DNA of 52,434 nt from assembly GCA_019420945.1 (NCBI GenBank), contig JAHZGF010000063.1, positions 1-52,434 on the forward strand, written 5' to 3'. The stretch's first letter is position 1, and each line of letters opens with the position of its first letter. Below the pieces are notes generated by a model. It was given only the letters and a program-made list of their open reading frames with translations. It had not been told where the DNA came from and made no database searches. Below are positions 8,183-15,963 of this stretch, piece by piece. The translations under genes were made by a program, and so were the position numbers. The DNA is from Clostridiales bacterium (GTDB lineage: Bacteria > Bacillota > Clostridia > Oscillospirales > Oscillospiraceae).

Positions 8183-9695
8183 GATCCGTACCTCCCGCGA
8201 TGGCGGCCATGACCCGCTCCTGGGTCAACTCGCCGTCCAGCTCGCCCACCTTTTCACCGTCACGCAGCACTGCCATGCGGTTACAGGTGCGCAGCATCTC
8301 CTCAATCTCAGAGGAAATGAAAATAATGCTCTTACCCTCCTGGGACAGCTGGATCACCAGCTTTTGAATCTCGGTCTTGGTGCCGATGTCGATGCCTCGG
8401 GTGGGTTCGTCCAGAATCAGGAAGTCCGGATCTGTGGCCAGCCAGCGAGCCAGGATGACCTTCTGCTGGTTGCCGCCGGAGAGCTGCTTGATGGGAGTCT
8501 CCCGGCTGGCAGTCTTAATCTGCAGCAGCTCTATGTAGCGGTCCGCGATCTCCTCCTGCTTGGCCCGGGACAGGGGGCGCAGCATGCCTCGCTTGGCCTG
8601 CAGGGCCAGAATGATGTTCTCCCGGACGGATAGGTCGCCGATGATGCCCTCAGCCTTACGGTCGTCGGGCAGCAGGCCCATGCCCAGGTTCATGGAGTCA
8701 ATGGGGGCCTTGATCTTGACCTCCTTGCCGTTCACCTTCAGGGTGCCGGTCTGGGCCCGGTCGGCGCCGTAGATGGCCCGAGCCAGTTCGCTGCGGCCGG
8801 AGCCCAGCAAACCTGTGAGGCCCACCACCTCACCCTTGTGGATCTCCAGATCAAAGGGCTTAATCGTACCCTTATGGCTCAAGCCCTTGGCATCGATCTC
8901 CAGCGGTGTCTGGCTGAAATCCTGAGTACCCTTAGGCTTAATGGCACTCAGATCATCAAAATCCTTACCCATCATGGCTGCCACCAGTTTTACCCGAGGC
9001 AGTTCGGCAATGGGATATTCTCCCACCAGCGTGCCGTTGCGCAGCACTGTGATTCGGTCACAGACTGCGTACACCTGCTCCAGGAAGTGGGTGACAAAGA
9101 TAATGCCTACCCCCTGATCCCGAAGCCGGCGCATCAGTACGAACAGCTTCTCCACCTCGTTGTCGTCCAGTGAGGAGGTGGGCTCGTCCAAAATCAACAC
9201 CTTGCAATCCATATCCACCGCTCGGGCGATGGCAATCATCTGCTGGATGGCAAGAGAGTAGTTTTCCAAGTTTTGCGTGACATCCACCTGGATGTCCAAA
9301 TCTGCCGCCAGTTTGGCGGCCTTCTTCACCATGGTCTTACGATCAATGGTGCCAATTTTAGTCTTAGGTTCCCGGCCGATATAGAGGTTCTCTGCTACGC
9401 TCAGGTTAGGGCAGAGGTTGACCTCCTGATACACGGTGGAAATACCCACCCGCTGGGCATCCATGGTGGAGTGGTTTTTCACCAGGCCCTCCACCCCATC
9501 CACCCGGATTTCACCGGCCTGGAAATCATTGATGCCGGTCAGGCATTTGATCAGCGTGGATTTACCCGCGCCGTTTTCTCCCATCAAGGCATGGATCTCG
9601 CCCTTGCGCAGGGTGAAGTCCACATTGTCCAGTGCCTTAACGCCAGGGAATTCCATGCAGATACCCCGCATGGTCAATACGATATCATGTTCCAT
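8175..9695 (-). CDS. Sugar ABC transporter ATP-binding protein, YtfR/AraG type
   Basis: A 506-residue tandem ABC ATPase of the CUT2 class. The first half has Walker A GENGAGKST and Walker B LILDEPTSSLD with a weak signature. The second half has a degenerate Walker A (GLLGSGRS), signature LSGGNQQKV and LILDEPTRGID, exactly the asymmetry typical of RbsA/AraG/YtfR. The ATG at 9695 has GGAAGGAAGG about 6 nt upstream and is preferred over an in-frame ATG at 9716. It energises the two permeases encoded downstream. Confidence 0.95.
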   Translation of the reverse strand: MEHDIVLTMRGICMEFPGVKALDNVDFTLRKGEIHALMGENGAGKSTLIKCLTGINDFQAGEIRVDGVEGLVKNHSTMDAQRVGISTVYQEVNLCPNLSVAENLYIGREPKTKIGTIDRKTMVKKAAKLAADLDIQVDVTQNLENYSLAIQQMIAIARAVDMDCKVLILDEPTSSLDDNEVEKLFVLMRRLRDQGVGIIFVTHFLEQVYAVCDRITVLRNGTLVGEYPIAELPRVKLVAAMMGKDFDDLSAIKPKGTQDFSQTPLEIDAKGLSHKGTIKPFDLEIHKGEVVGLTGLLGSGRSELARAIYGADRAQTGTLKVNGKEVKIKAPIDSMNLGMGLLPDDRKAEGIIGDLSVRENIILALQAKRGMLRPLSRAKQEEIADRYIELLQIKTASRETPIKQLSGGNQQKVILARWLATDPDFLILDEPTRGIDIGTKTEIQKLVIQLSQEGKSIIFISSEIEEMLRTCNRMAVLRDGEKVGELDGELTQERVMAAIAGGTDHE

Positions 9696-9816
9696 GCAAT
9701 CCTTCCTTCCAAGCAAAAGGGCGGACCCAGGTTCAGCCGGGTCCGCCCTGAGAAGTGCTGTGTTACGTCAGATCCGTCACTTGTGTGCCGGTTCCCTGCC
9801 GGTTGTCAGCAACAGA

Positions 9817-10926
9817 TCAATACTGGGCGTCGATGACGGCCTGATCAACCACGGTCATCTCCTGAGCAACACCGTCCACGGAGAACTCAGGCACCACATC
9901 GCCGTTGGTGAACCAATGCTCGACCATGTAGACTTCCTTCTCGGGAGTCTCGCCAGCCTCCAGCTGCTGGATGACTTCCTCCACGAAGGGAGCAGCCAGG
10001 GGGTTGCACTCGAAGTCGGCGTTGATGTTGCCGGCCATGACGTGCTCCAGGCCAGCGCTGCAGGCGTCGAAGGAGATCAGGATGACGTCGCCGTCCACAC
10101 CGTAGGTGATGCCGGCAGCGTCCATAGCGGTCATGGCGCCAAAGGCCTCGTTATCGTTCTGGCAAACCACCACGTTGAACTGACCAGCATAGCTCTGGCA
10201 ATAGGACTCCATGACTTCCTGGCCACCGGCCTCGGTGAAGTCGCCATCCTGAGAGTCGAGGATGGTCCAGCCATAGTTGTCAGCCACTTCCTGGAAGCCC
10301 TCGGTACGGCCCAGCTGAGCGGAAGAACCAGTGGTGCCCTCGATCACCAGGATGCCGGAGATGTCGATGCCGCGCTCGGCAGCGTAGGCGTTCAGCCACT
10401 CACCAGCGGCCAGGCCCTCAGTCTTGAAGTTGGAGCCCACCCAAGCGGTGTAGTTGTCGGAGTCATCAATGGTGCGGTCGATGACGATGACGGGGATGCC
10501 GGCGGCCTCGCACTCACCCAGGACGGTGTCCCAGCCGGTGGAGACGATGGGGTCGATGATGATGTAATCCACATCCTGCTCAATGAAGCCACGGACGGCC
10601 TCCAGCTGAACAGCGGAGTCCTGGTCGCAGTCCACAAAGACCAGCTCATAGCCGTTCTCTTCGGTGAACACGTCCTGGCAGGACTTAGTGGAAGCGGTGC
10701 GCCAGTCGGACTCGTGGCCCACCTGAGCGAAGCCCACGGTGATCAGGTCGCCGTCGGAGGCGTCACCGGAGCTGGCGGAATCAGCGCCGGAGGTGTCGCC
10801 GGAGGTGTCGCCGGAGCTGGCAGAGCCTGCGCCATCGCTGGTGGTACTGCCGCTACCGGAGCTTCCACAGGCGACCAGGGCGAACGCCATGGTCAGAGCC
10901 ATCAACAGAGCAAGTAGTTTTTTCAT
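9817..10926 (-). CDS. Sugar-binding lipoprotein, YtfQ-like
   Basis: A 369-residue extracytoplasmic solute-binding lipoprotein. The N-terminus is a lipoprotein signal peptide (MKKLLALL...) with lipobox LVAC, then a Ser/Gly/Asp-rich tether and a periplasmic-binding-protein type 1 fold. The start of the mature domain, GFAQVGHESDWRTAST, and the IDPIVSTGWDTVL segment closely match the galactofuranose binder YtfQ, so a furanose ligand is plausible; with araBAD-type genes behind it, L-arabinose is the likely substrate. AAGGAG lies 9 nt before the ATG at 10926. First gene of the operon, about 90 nt downstream of its -10 box. Confidence 0.94.
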   Translation of the reverse strand: MKKLLALLMALTMAFALVACGSSGSGSTTSDGAGSASSGDTSGDTSGADSASSGDASDGDLITVGFAQVGHESDWRTASTKSCQDVFTEENGYELVFVDCDQDSAVQLEAVRGFIEQDVDYIIIDPIVSTGWDTVLGECEAAGIPVIVIDRTIDDSDNYTAWVGSNFKTEGLAAGEWLNAYAAERGIDISGILVIEGTTGSSAQLGRTEGFQEVADNYGWTILDSQDGDFTEAGGQEVMESYCQSYAGQFNVVVCQNDNEAFGAMTAMDAAGITYGVDGDVILISFDACSAGLEHVMAGNINADFECNPLAAPFVEEVIQQLEAGETPEKEVYMVEHWFTNGDVVPEFSVDGVAQEMTVVDQAVIDAQY

Positions 10927-10963
10927 TGTGATGTTCTCCTTTTCCAAAAAATTTGTTTTTCAG

Positions 10964-10974
10964 TTCCAGTACAA
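10964..10974. promoter_or_regulatory. AraR-like half-site in the operon leader
   Basis: TTCCAGTACAA occurs here and again, identical, at 11464-11474 next to the araR start region. It contains the GTACAA half-site typical of AraR operators. It lies in the 5' untranslated region of the arabinose operon. Confidence 0.5.
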
Positions 10975-11017
10975 TGTATCAAATATGTATCATTGCCCGG
11001 GAACTTTTACAAAACAC

Positions 11018-11046
11018 ATTTTATTCTTCTCTTTCCCCTTCGTCAA
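11018..11046 (-). promoter_or_regulatory. Promoter of the arabinose operon
   Basis: On the minus strand: TTGACG (11041-11046), a 17-nt spacer and TAAAAT (11018-11023). An imperfect AraR-like inverted repeat (11051-11070) lies 4 bp upstream of the -35 box. Confidence 0.8.
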
Positions 11047-11050
11047 TAGT

Positions 11051-11070
11051 TTTGTCCGTACATGTACAAA
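11051..11070. promoter_or_regulatory. Probable AraR operator
   Basis: TTTGTCCGTACATGTACAAA is an imperfect 20-bp inverted repeat with outer arms TTTGT/ACAAA. The right half reads TTTGTACATG on the other strand, carrying the TTTGTAC core of the known Bacillus AraR site. Its position next to the operon -35 box fits repression. Confidence 0.7.
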
Positions 11071-11418
11071 CTTTGTTGCATTAAACAATACAAATTTATT
11101 TCCTCTTTTTACTCAACAGGTACATTTCTATGGTTATCAACAAAAAAAGCGCCTTTAAATTGGCGTTTTGACGATGTTTTATCAATATTTTTTCCGTTTT
11201 ATACCACATGTGTTTTTTTCGTAGCAAATTTTTCCATCAATTTTCTTCGTCATTTTATCTAAATTCCATAGGAACCAGCCCATTTCTTTTTGCATGATTC
11301 CCTTCACTAAATTTTCCGCTTCCTTTTTTCTTGCTGTTTTTCGCCTCTCCTCGCGTTCTTTCGCCTTGTTTTTTGCAAGTTGTACGAATGAATAATGAGT
11401 TTTTTATTTTTCCGTTAA

Positions 11419-11477
11419 AATTTGTACTTTCATTTACTTTTGATTTATCCCATGCTATAATTATTCCAGTACAAATT
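11419..11477. promoter_or_regulatory. Paired AraR-like half-sites flanking the araR promoter
   Basis: AATTTGTAC (11419-11427) and its exact complement GTACAAATT (11469-11477) lie about 50 bp apart centre to centre, bracketing the araR -35 and -10 boxes. This suggests autoregulation, possibly with a small loop. The half-sites match the published Bacillus AraR consensus; binding is inferred. Confidence 0.6.
11433..11461 (+). promoter_or_regulatory. Promoter of araR
   Basis: TTTACT (11433-11438), a 17-nt spacer and TATAAT (11456-11461) preceded by TG at -15/-14, an extended -10 element. The araR ATG follows 33 bp after the -10 box. Confidence 0.75.
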
Positions 11478-11494
11478 AAAGGACGGTGTTCTTC

Positions 11495-12562
11495 ATGACG
11501 CCCAAATATGTACAGTTGGCTGATGCACTGCGCGCTCTGATTCAGAGCGGCGCATTTCATGATACCAGGCAACTGCCCACAGAAATCCAGCTCAGCGAGC
11601 AATATCAAGTCAGCCGTCAGACCGTTCGCCAGGCGCTGGGGGTTTTGGTCAACGAGGGGCTGATTGAGAAACGACAGGGCAGCGGATCCCATATTACCTA
11701 TGCCGGCCTCAACGCCGCTCACCGCACCTATAAAATTGCGATTATTACCACCTATATCAGCGACTACATCTTCCCCAGCATCCTGCGCTCCATCCAGGAT
11801 GTGCTGTCCCAACACAACTGCACCATGCAGCTGCTGGCCACCCAAAACCGGATCACTCTGGAACGTCAGATTCTGGAGGGACTTTTGGTCCAGGATGTGG
11901 ACGGTATTATTGTGGAGGGCACCAAGACCGCTCTACCCAATCCCAATTTGGACTTGTATCGCCAGCTCCATGAAAAGGGGATCCCCGTGATTTTCATCAA
12001 CGGCAGCTATGCAGCGCTCCCGGATTGCATCTCTGTTCTGGATGACAATTTTGGCGGCGGCTATCAGCTGGTGGAATATCTGGTCAGCCAAGGGCACAGC
12101 CACATTGCAGGCATTTTCAAAAGTGATGATATTCAGGGCATCGAGCGCTATTCCGGCTATATCCACGCTCTGAGAGATCACGGAAAGCTAACGGAAAACA
12201 ATCTGCCCGTAGCCTGGTTCACTACGGAAAACCGGGTTCGGGTCATGGATATGCATCTGATTGACTATATCAAAGACTGCACTGCTGCGGTATGCTATAA
12301 CGATGAAGTTGCCTACATTCTCATTTCTCTGCTGAAAAACGCCGGACTCCGGGTTCCTCAGGACATGGCGGTGGTCAGCTTTGACAACAGCTATTTCAGC
12401 GAACTGGGAGGCATTAAAATTACCTCTCTCTCCCACGATGGACTGAACACCGGTACCCAAGCCGCCAACAAACTGCTGCAAATGATCGCCGGAGAATCCG
12501 TCTCCTCAGAAGTAGTACCCTGGACCCTCAAGATCAAAGCCAGCAGCCAATCAACTCTATGA
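11495..12562 (+). CDS. araR: Arabinose-operon repressor, GntR-LacI hybrid (AraR type)
   Basis: A 355-residue transcription factor with an N-terminal GntR winged helix (about residues 1-68; LPTEIQLSEQYQVSRQTVRQALGVL is the recognition region) joined to a LacI/periplasmic-binding-type sugar sensor (about 75-350). This exact architecture defines AraR of Bacillus, which releases DNA on binding L-arabinose. It is divergent from the arabinose operon, and the intergenic region contains AraR-type half-sites. An in-frame GTG at 11486 sits on the ribosome site; ATG at 11495, about 11 nt after AAAGGA, is preferred. A strong hairpin terminator follows. Confidence 0.92.
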   Translation: MTPKYVQLADALRALIQSGAFHDTRQLPTEIQLSEQYQVSRQTVRQALGVLVNEGLIEKRQGSGSHITYAGLNAAHRTYKIAIITTYISDYIFPSILRSIQDVLSQHNCTMQLLATQNRITLERQILEGLLVQDVDGIIVEGTKTALPNPNLDLYRQLHEKGIPVIFINGSYAALPDCISVLDDNFGGGYQLVEYLVSQGHSHIAGIFKSDDIQGIERYSGYIHALRDHGKLTENNLPVAWFTTENRVRVMDMHLIDYIKDCTAAVCYNDEVAYILISLLKNAGLRVPQDMAVVSFDNSYFSELGGIKITSLSHDGLNTGTQAANKLLQMIAGESVSSEVVPWTLKIKASSQSTL

Positions 12563-12565
12563 CAA

Positions 12566-12615
12566 AAGCGCTCCAAAGGGCGGCAAACCGCCGCTTGGAG
12601 CGCTTGATTTCTTTT
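12566..12615 (+). terminator. Terminator of araR, probably bidirectional
   Basis: A long stem (12566-12576 with 12595-12605, plus an inner GGCGG/CCGCC hairpin) is followed by GATTTCTTTT on the plus strand. The minus strand also has TTTT after it, so it can also end the opposing mini-gene. Confidence 0.8.
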
Positions 12616-12778
12616 ATGACTTTGAGCCGCAAATCCCCCGGTGGGTGGCGATGGTAATCAGAGTGTCGCCCAATTGCGTCAACGTGACACCCACCAGATT
12701 CAGCTCATCCTCTGTCATTTGGCTGGCCATGGCGTTGGCTAGGGCTGTGATGGATGCAGTCAATTCACAGGGATTCAC
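12614..12778 (-). CDS. DUF6774-like mini-protein
   Basis: A 54-residue protein starting at GTG (12778) with GGAGGTGAGG upstream. The sequence begins VNPCELTASITALANAMA and continues with MTEDELNLVGVTLTQLGDTLITIAT, then a Cys near the end (GICGSKS). The NPCELTASITALAN opening and the L..LGDTL.TI segment match the small DUF6774 proteins I know from Clostridia; the function of the family is unknown. It is two short amphipathic helices without signal peptide. It lies convergent with araR and shares its terminator. The call rests on recall of the family pattern and the clean ribosome site. Confidence 0.72.
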   Translation of the reverse strand: MNPCELTASITALANAMASQMTEDELNLVGVTLTQLGDTLITIATHRGICGSKS

Positions 12779-12844
12779 CTGGGCCTCACCTCCGCATCAT
12801 TCTATGCGGCTTCGCCGCTCCCCCGTTCGTTATTTCTGTCCTGG

Positions 12845-12885
12845 CAAAAAGAAAACGTCCTGAAGGTGAAACCTTCAGGACGTTT

Positions 12886-12886
<1 letters not shown>
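12845..12886 (-). terminator. Intrinsic terminator of tRNA-Ala (right copy)
   Basis: A perfect 16-bp stem (12852-12867 with 12871-12886) with a 3-nt loop begins at the tRNA CCA end. On the minus strand it is followed by CTTTTT. Confidence 0.85.
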
Positions 12887-12961
<75 letters not shown>

Positions 12962-13006
12962 AAATATTTTGCGTCCGGCAGAACAACTGTGCCGCGAACG
13001 TTGATT

Positions 13007-13035
13007 ATTATAGCCATAGTTGGGGCAAATGTCAA
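13007..13035 (-). promoter_or_regulatory. Promoter of tRNA-Ala (right copy)
   Basis: TTGACA (13030-13035), a 17-nt spacer and TATAAT (13007-13012) on the minus strand: full consensus. Confidence 0.85.
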
Positions 13036-13094
13036 CCCTAAAATCGAAATTTTTTCGACGTTTTTATGCAAGCGTTCTGACGCAACATTTTTGG

Positions 13095-13123
13095 TTGAAT
13101 TGACACCGGGTAACTGATAAAAT
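13095..13123 (+). promoter_or_regulatory. Promoter of the nucleosidase-LuxS gene
   Basis: TTGAAT (13095-13100), a 17-nt spacer and TAAAAT (13118-13123). The start codon is 38 bp downstream. Confidence 0.65.
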
Positions 13124-13160
13124 ATGAGGCAGAAATTTGACGCAAGGAAGGACGATAAAT

Positions 13161-14318
13161 ATGCTGGGCATTATCGGTGCAATGCAAGTGGAAATCAACG
13201 CTCTGCGGGAACTCATGACCGACCAGGCGGTGCGGGTCATCAGCGGCATGGAATATGTAAAGGGCAAACTGGACGGCCACGATGTCGTAGCTGTGGTCTG
13301 CGGTGAGGGCAAGGTGGCCTCCGGCATCTGCGCTCAAACCCTGATCCTGCAGTACGGCGTGGATAAAGTCATCAACACCGGCGTGGCCGGTACTCTTTGC
13401 GATGAACTGGGCACTAAAGACGTGGCGGTAGCCCGGGATGTGGTGCAGCACGATATGGACGTCACCGCCCTGGGGCTGCCTCTGGGTCAGATCCCCAGTC
13501 TGAACCTGTCTAAGATCCCCTGCGATCAGGACCTGGTTGCCGCCCTGGAACAGGCGGTGCAGGAACAGGGCTGCAACTACCGGGTGGGTACCATCGCTTC
13601 TGGTGATATGTTCCTTCACACCGTGGAGCGCAAACAGTTTATTGTAGAGCATTTTGGTGCCATTGCCGGTGAAATGGAAGGGGCCAGCATCGGTCAGGTC
13701 TGCTACCTCAACTCCATCCCCTTTGTGGTGTTGCGCACCATGTCTGACGACGCCTCCGGCCACGCCCCTGCCAGCTTTGAGCGCTTTGCCGCTGAGGCCG
13801 CGGAGCTGGCCTGTGCCATTGTGCGGCGGTTTGTGGCTTTGGCCGAAGGTGAGACTCCCAAAATTGAGAAAATCCAGAGTTTCACTGTTGACCACGATAA
13901 ACTTGAGCCCGGACTCTACATCTCCCGGGTGGATGGCAGTGTGACCACTTATGATTTGCGGACCCGGAAGCCCAACGGTGGGGATTATATGGATAACCTG
14001 ACCATGCACTCGGTGGAGCACCTCTTTGCCACCTATGTGCGCTCCTCCCCCATTGGGCCTAAGGTACTTTATTTCGGCCCTATGGGCTGCCAGACCGGGT
14101 TCTATCTCCTGGTGGACGACACCCCCAAGGAGCAAGTGCTGGAGGCCATTGAGCTGGTTCTGCGGCAAATTGTGGCTCACACCGGACCGGTATTCGGAGC
14201 CGCCCGCAAGGAGTGCGGCAACTACCGCAATCTCAACCCGGAAGCTGCTCAACTGGAGTGCAGTCGGTATCTCCAGGTGCTGGAGAACAGCAAACCCATC
14301 TCCTTCCAATATCGATAA
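13161..14318 (+). CDS. Fused MTA/SAH nucleosidase and S-ribosylhomocysteine lyase (Pfs-LuxS)
   Basis: A 385-residue two-enzyme protein. Residues 1 to about 230 are an MTA/SAH nucleosidase: Glu11 in GAMQVEI, GEMEGAS, and Asp196 in TMSDDAS. From about residue 235 follows a complete LuxS: SFTVDHDKL, YDLRTRKPN, zinc ligands His283 and His287 in HSVEH, catalytic Cys310 in GPMGCQTGF and third ligand Cys352 in ECGNY. Together the two activities turn S-adenosylhomocysteine into homocysteine and the autoinducer-2 precursor DPD, with adenine released. Normally these are two separate genes. The reading frame is continuous with no sign of a frameshift. ATG at 13161 follows AAGGAAGG by 9 nt. Monocistronic, with its own terminator. 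Confidence 0.95.
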   Translation: MLGIIGAMQVEINALRELMTDQAVRVISGMEYVKGKLDGHDVVAVVCGEGKVASGICAQTLILQYGVDKVINTGVAGTLCDELGTKDVAVARDVVQHDMDVTALGLPLGQIPSLNLSKIPCDQDLVAALEQAVQEQGCNYRVGTIASGDMFLHTVERKQFIVEHFGAIAGEMEGASIGQVCYLNSIPFVVLRTMSDDASGHAPASFERFAAEAAELACAIVRRFVALAEGETPKIEKIQSFTVDHDKLEPGLYISRVDGSVTTYDLRTRKPNGGDYMDNLTMHSVEHLFATYVRSSPIGPKVLYFGPMGCQTGFYLLVDDTPKEQVLEAIELVLRQIVAHTGPVFGAARKECGNYRNLNPEAAQLECSRYLQVLENSKPISFQYR

Positions 14319-14323
14319 CAAAA

Positions 14324-14367
14324 AAGCGGCGCAGGACGTTCCCCAAGTCCGGCGCCGCTTATATTTT
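14324..14367 (+). terminator. Terminator of the Pfs-LuxS gene
   Basis: A stem AAGCGGCGC/GCGCCGCTT (14324-14332 with 14352-14360) with an inner GGAC/GTCC pair is followed by ATATTTT. Confidence 0.8.
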
Positions 14368-14423
14368 AACATAAACGGCGTATACTGAGAAAAAGCCTAC
14401 AATCAGAACAGGTGGTGATCCCT

Positions 14424-14615
14424 ATGGACCCTAGGGTTGCGCCTCTGGGCCTGCTTCCTATGGGCCTGGCATTGGCCCTGATGGAGGACCAACCGGCCCT
14501 GCGGGCCTTCTCTCAGCTCTCCCCCGTTCGGCAAAATCAGCTGATCGCCGCCGCCCGCCGGGTCCGCTCCCGGGATGAGCTGAATCAGCTGCTGAAGGAA
14601 CTCGGCCCTCACTGA
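14424..14615 (+). CDS. Small conserved-type protein of unknown function
   Basis: A 63-residue protein, (M)DPRVAPLGLLPMGLALALMEDQ... followed by FSQLSPVRQNQLIAAARRVRSRDELNQLLKEL. This two-part pattern, a PLGL..GLALA segment then LS...Q..I...R.V.S..EL..L, recalls small Clostridia proteins of unknown function; no fold is assigned. AGGTGG lies 8 nt before the ATG at 14424, better placed than the in-frame GTGs at 14412 and 14415. It lies between two terminators. High GC matches its neighbours. Confidence 0.65.
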   Translation: MDPRVAPLGLLPMGLALALMEDQPALRAFSQLSPVRQNQLIAAARRVRSRDELNQLLKELGPH

Positions 14616-14624
14616 GGCAAATAA

Positions 14625-14659
14625 CAAAAAGCACCCAGGCTTTTATGCCTGGGTGCTTT
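14625..14659. terminator. Bidirectional terminator
   Basis: A 13-bp stem AAAGCACCCAGGC/GCCTGGGTGCTTT (14628-14640 with 14647-14659) sits between the convergent small gene and lysC and has T-rich or A-rich flanks suited to both strands. Confidence 0.75.
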
Positions 14660-14675
14660 GCCATAACAGCGCAAG

Positions 14676-15896
14676 TTATTCGCCAAACTCCTTAAAGAAT
14701 CTGTCGTGGACCACCTGGACCGCCTGATCAGCGTCGGCAATGTCCACCAGCACGGAGACCTTGATTTCACTGGTGGAAATCATGTTGATGTTGATATCGG
14801 CATTGTAGAGAGCGCCGAACATATCAGAGGCCACGCCGGGGTTATTGATCATGCCGGCGCCCACAATGGACACCTTGGCGATCTGATCGCTGACCTGGAT
14901 GGAGTCAAAACCAATGGACTCACGCTGGGCCTCCAGCAGCTCCCGGGCGGCAGCCAGGTCGGACTTGGCCACGGTAAAGCTGATGTCCTTGGTCTCGTCA
15001 CGGCCGATGGACTGAAGGATGATGTCCACGTTGATCTTATTCTTGGCCAGCAGAGAGAAAATACGGAAGGCGGTGCCAGGCTTGTTGCTCAGACCCACCA
15101 GAGCCAGACGGGCGATATTGGTGTCCTTGGCGACACCCACAACATGAGAATTTTCCATAGTCTTTGCGACCTCCTTGACTTTGGTACCGGGATTTCCGGA
15201 GAAGCTGGAGATAACCTCCAGATTGACGTGATAGCGCTTTGCCATCTCCACGCTGCGGTTGTGGAGCACCTGAGAGCCCAGGGTGGCCAGTTCCAACATC
15301 TCGTCGAAGGAGATCTCCTCCAACTTGCGGGCGCCGCTCACCTTCCGGGGATCGGCGGTGTAGACACCGTCCACATCGGTATAAATCTGGCACAGGTCAG
15401 CACCCAGAGCTGCCGCCAGAGCTACGGCGCTGGTATCACTGCCGCCCCGGCCCAGGGTGGTGATGTCATCAAACTTGTTGATGCCCTGGAATCCAGCCAC
15501 AATGACGATGCGTTTTTTGTCCAGCTCGGAGCGGATGCGCTCTCCCTCCACCCGCTTAATCCGGGCGTTGCCATAGGTGGAGTTGGTGTTCATTCCCACC
15601 TGCCAGCCCGTCAGGGAGACCACAGGATAGCCCATTCCTTCAATGGTCATGGCGCAAAGGGCAATGGACTGCTGCTCACCGGTGGCCAGCAACATATCCA
15701 TCTCCCGCTTGGAAGCTCTGGGGTTGAGCTCTGCGGCCTTGGCGATCAGGTCATCCGTGGTGTCGCCCTGGGCGGACAGCACCACCACCACGTCGTTTCC
15801 GGCCTTATAAGTATCGGTGATAATGCGGGCGACATTGCGAATACGCTCCGCATTGGCGACGGAAGATCCGCCGAATTTCTGTACAATCAGTCCCAT
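14676..15896 (-). CDS. lysC: Aspartate kinase
   Basis: A 406-residue amino-acid kinase that phosphorylates aspartate, the first step to lysine, threonine and methionine. The N-terminal VQKFGGSSVA and the VVVVLSAQGDTTDDLI and GRGGSDTSAVALAA segments are diagnostic. Two C-terminal ACT modules (from about residue 265) should bind lysine and/or threonine as feedback inhibitors. The length is normal for a monofunctional enzyme. GGAGG lies about 12 nt before the ATG. It is the third gene of the ACT protein-hom-lysC operon; there is no internal promoter evident in the 67-bp gap. Confidence 0.96.
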   Translation of the reverse strand: MGLIVQKFGGSSVANAERIRNVARIITDTYKAGNDVVVVLSAQGDTTDDLIAKAAELNPRASKREMDMLLATGEQQSIALCAMTIEGMGYPVVSLTGWQVGMNTNSTYGNARIKRVEGERIRSELDKKRIVIVAGFQGINKFDDITTLGRGGSDTSAVALAAALGADLCQIYTDVDGVYTADPRKVSGARKLEEISFDEMLELATLGSQVLHNRSVEMAKRYHVNLEVISSFSGNPGTKVKEVAKTMENSHVVGVAKDTNIARLALVGLSNKPGTAFRIFSLLAKNKINVDIILQSIGRDETKDISFTVAKSDLAAARELLEAQRESIGFDSIQVSDQIAKVSIVGAGMINNPGVASDMFGALYNADININMISTSEIKVSVLVDIADADQAVQVVHDRFFKEFGE

Positions 15897-15963
15897 GTGA
15901 CTGCATGACCTCCATAACTAAAATCTGTTCAAAACGACTTGAGAAAAGCCAAAAGGCATATAG

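Noticed and set aside
11255..11845. 196-codon frame opposite the araR start
   Set aside because: It overlaps the araR promoter and N-terminal helix-turn-helix, which are strongly supported, and has no motifs of its own.
12645..12863. 72-codon plus-strand frame
   Set aside because: It is antisense to the DUF6774-like gene, which has a better ribosome site and a recognisable family pattern.
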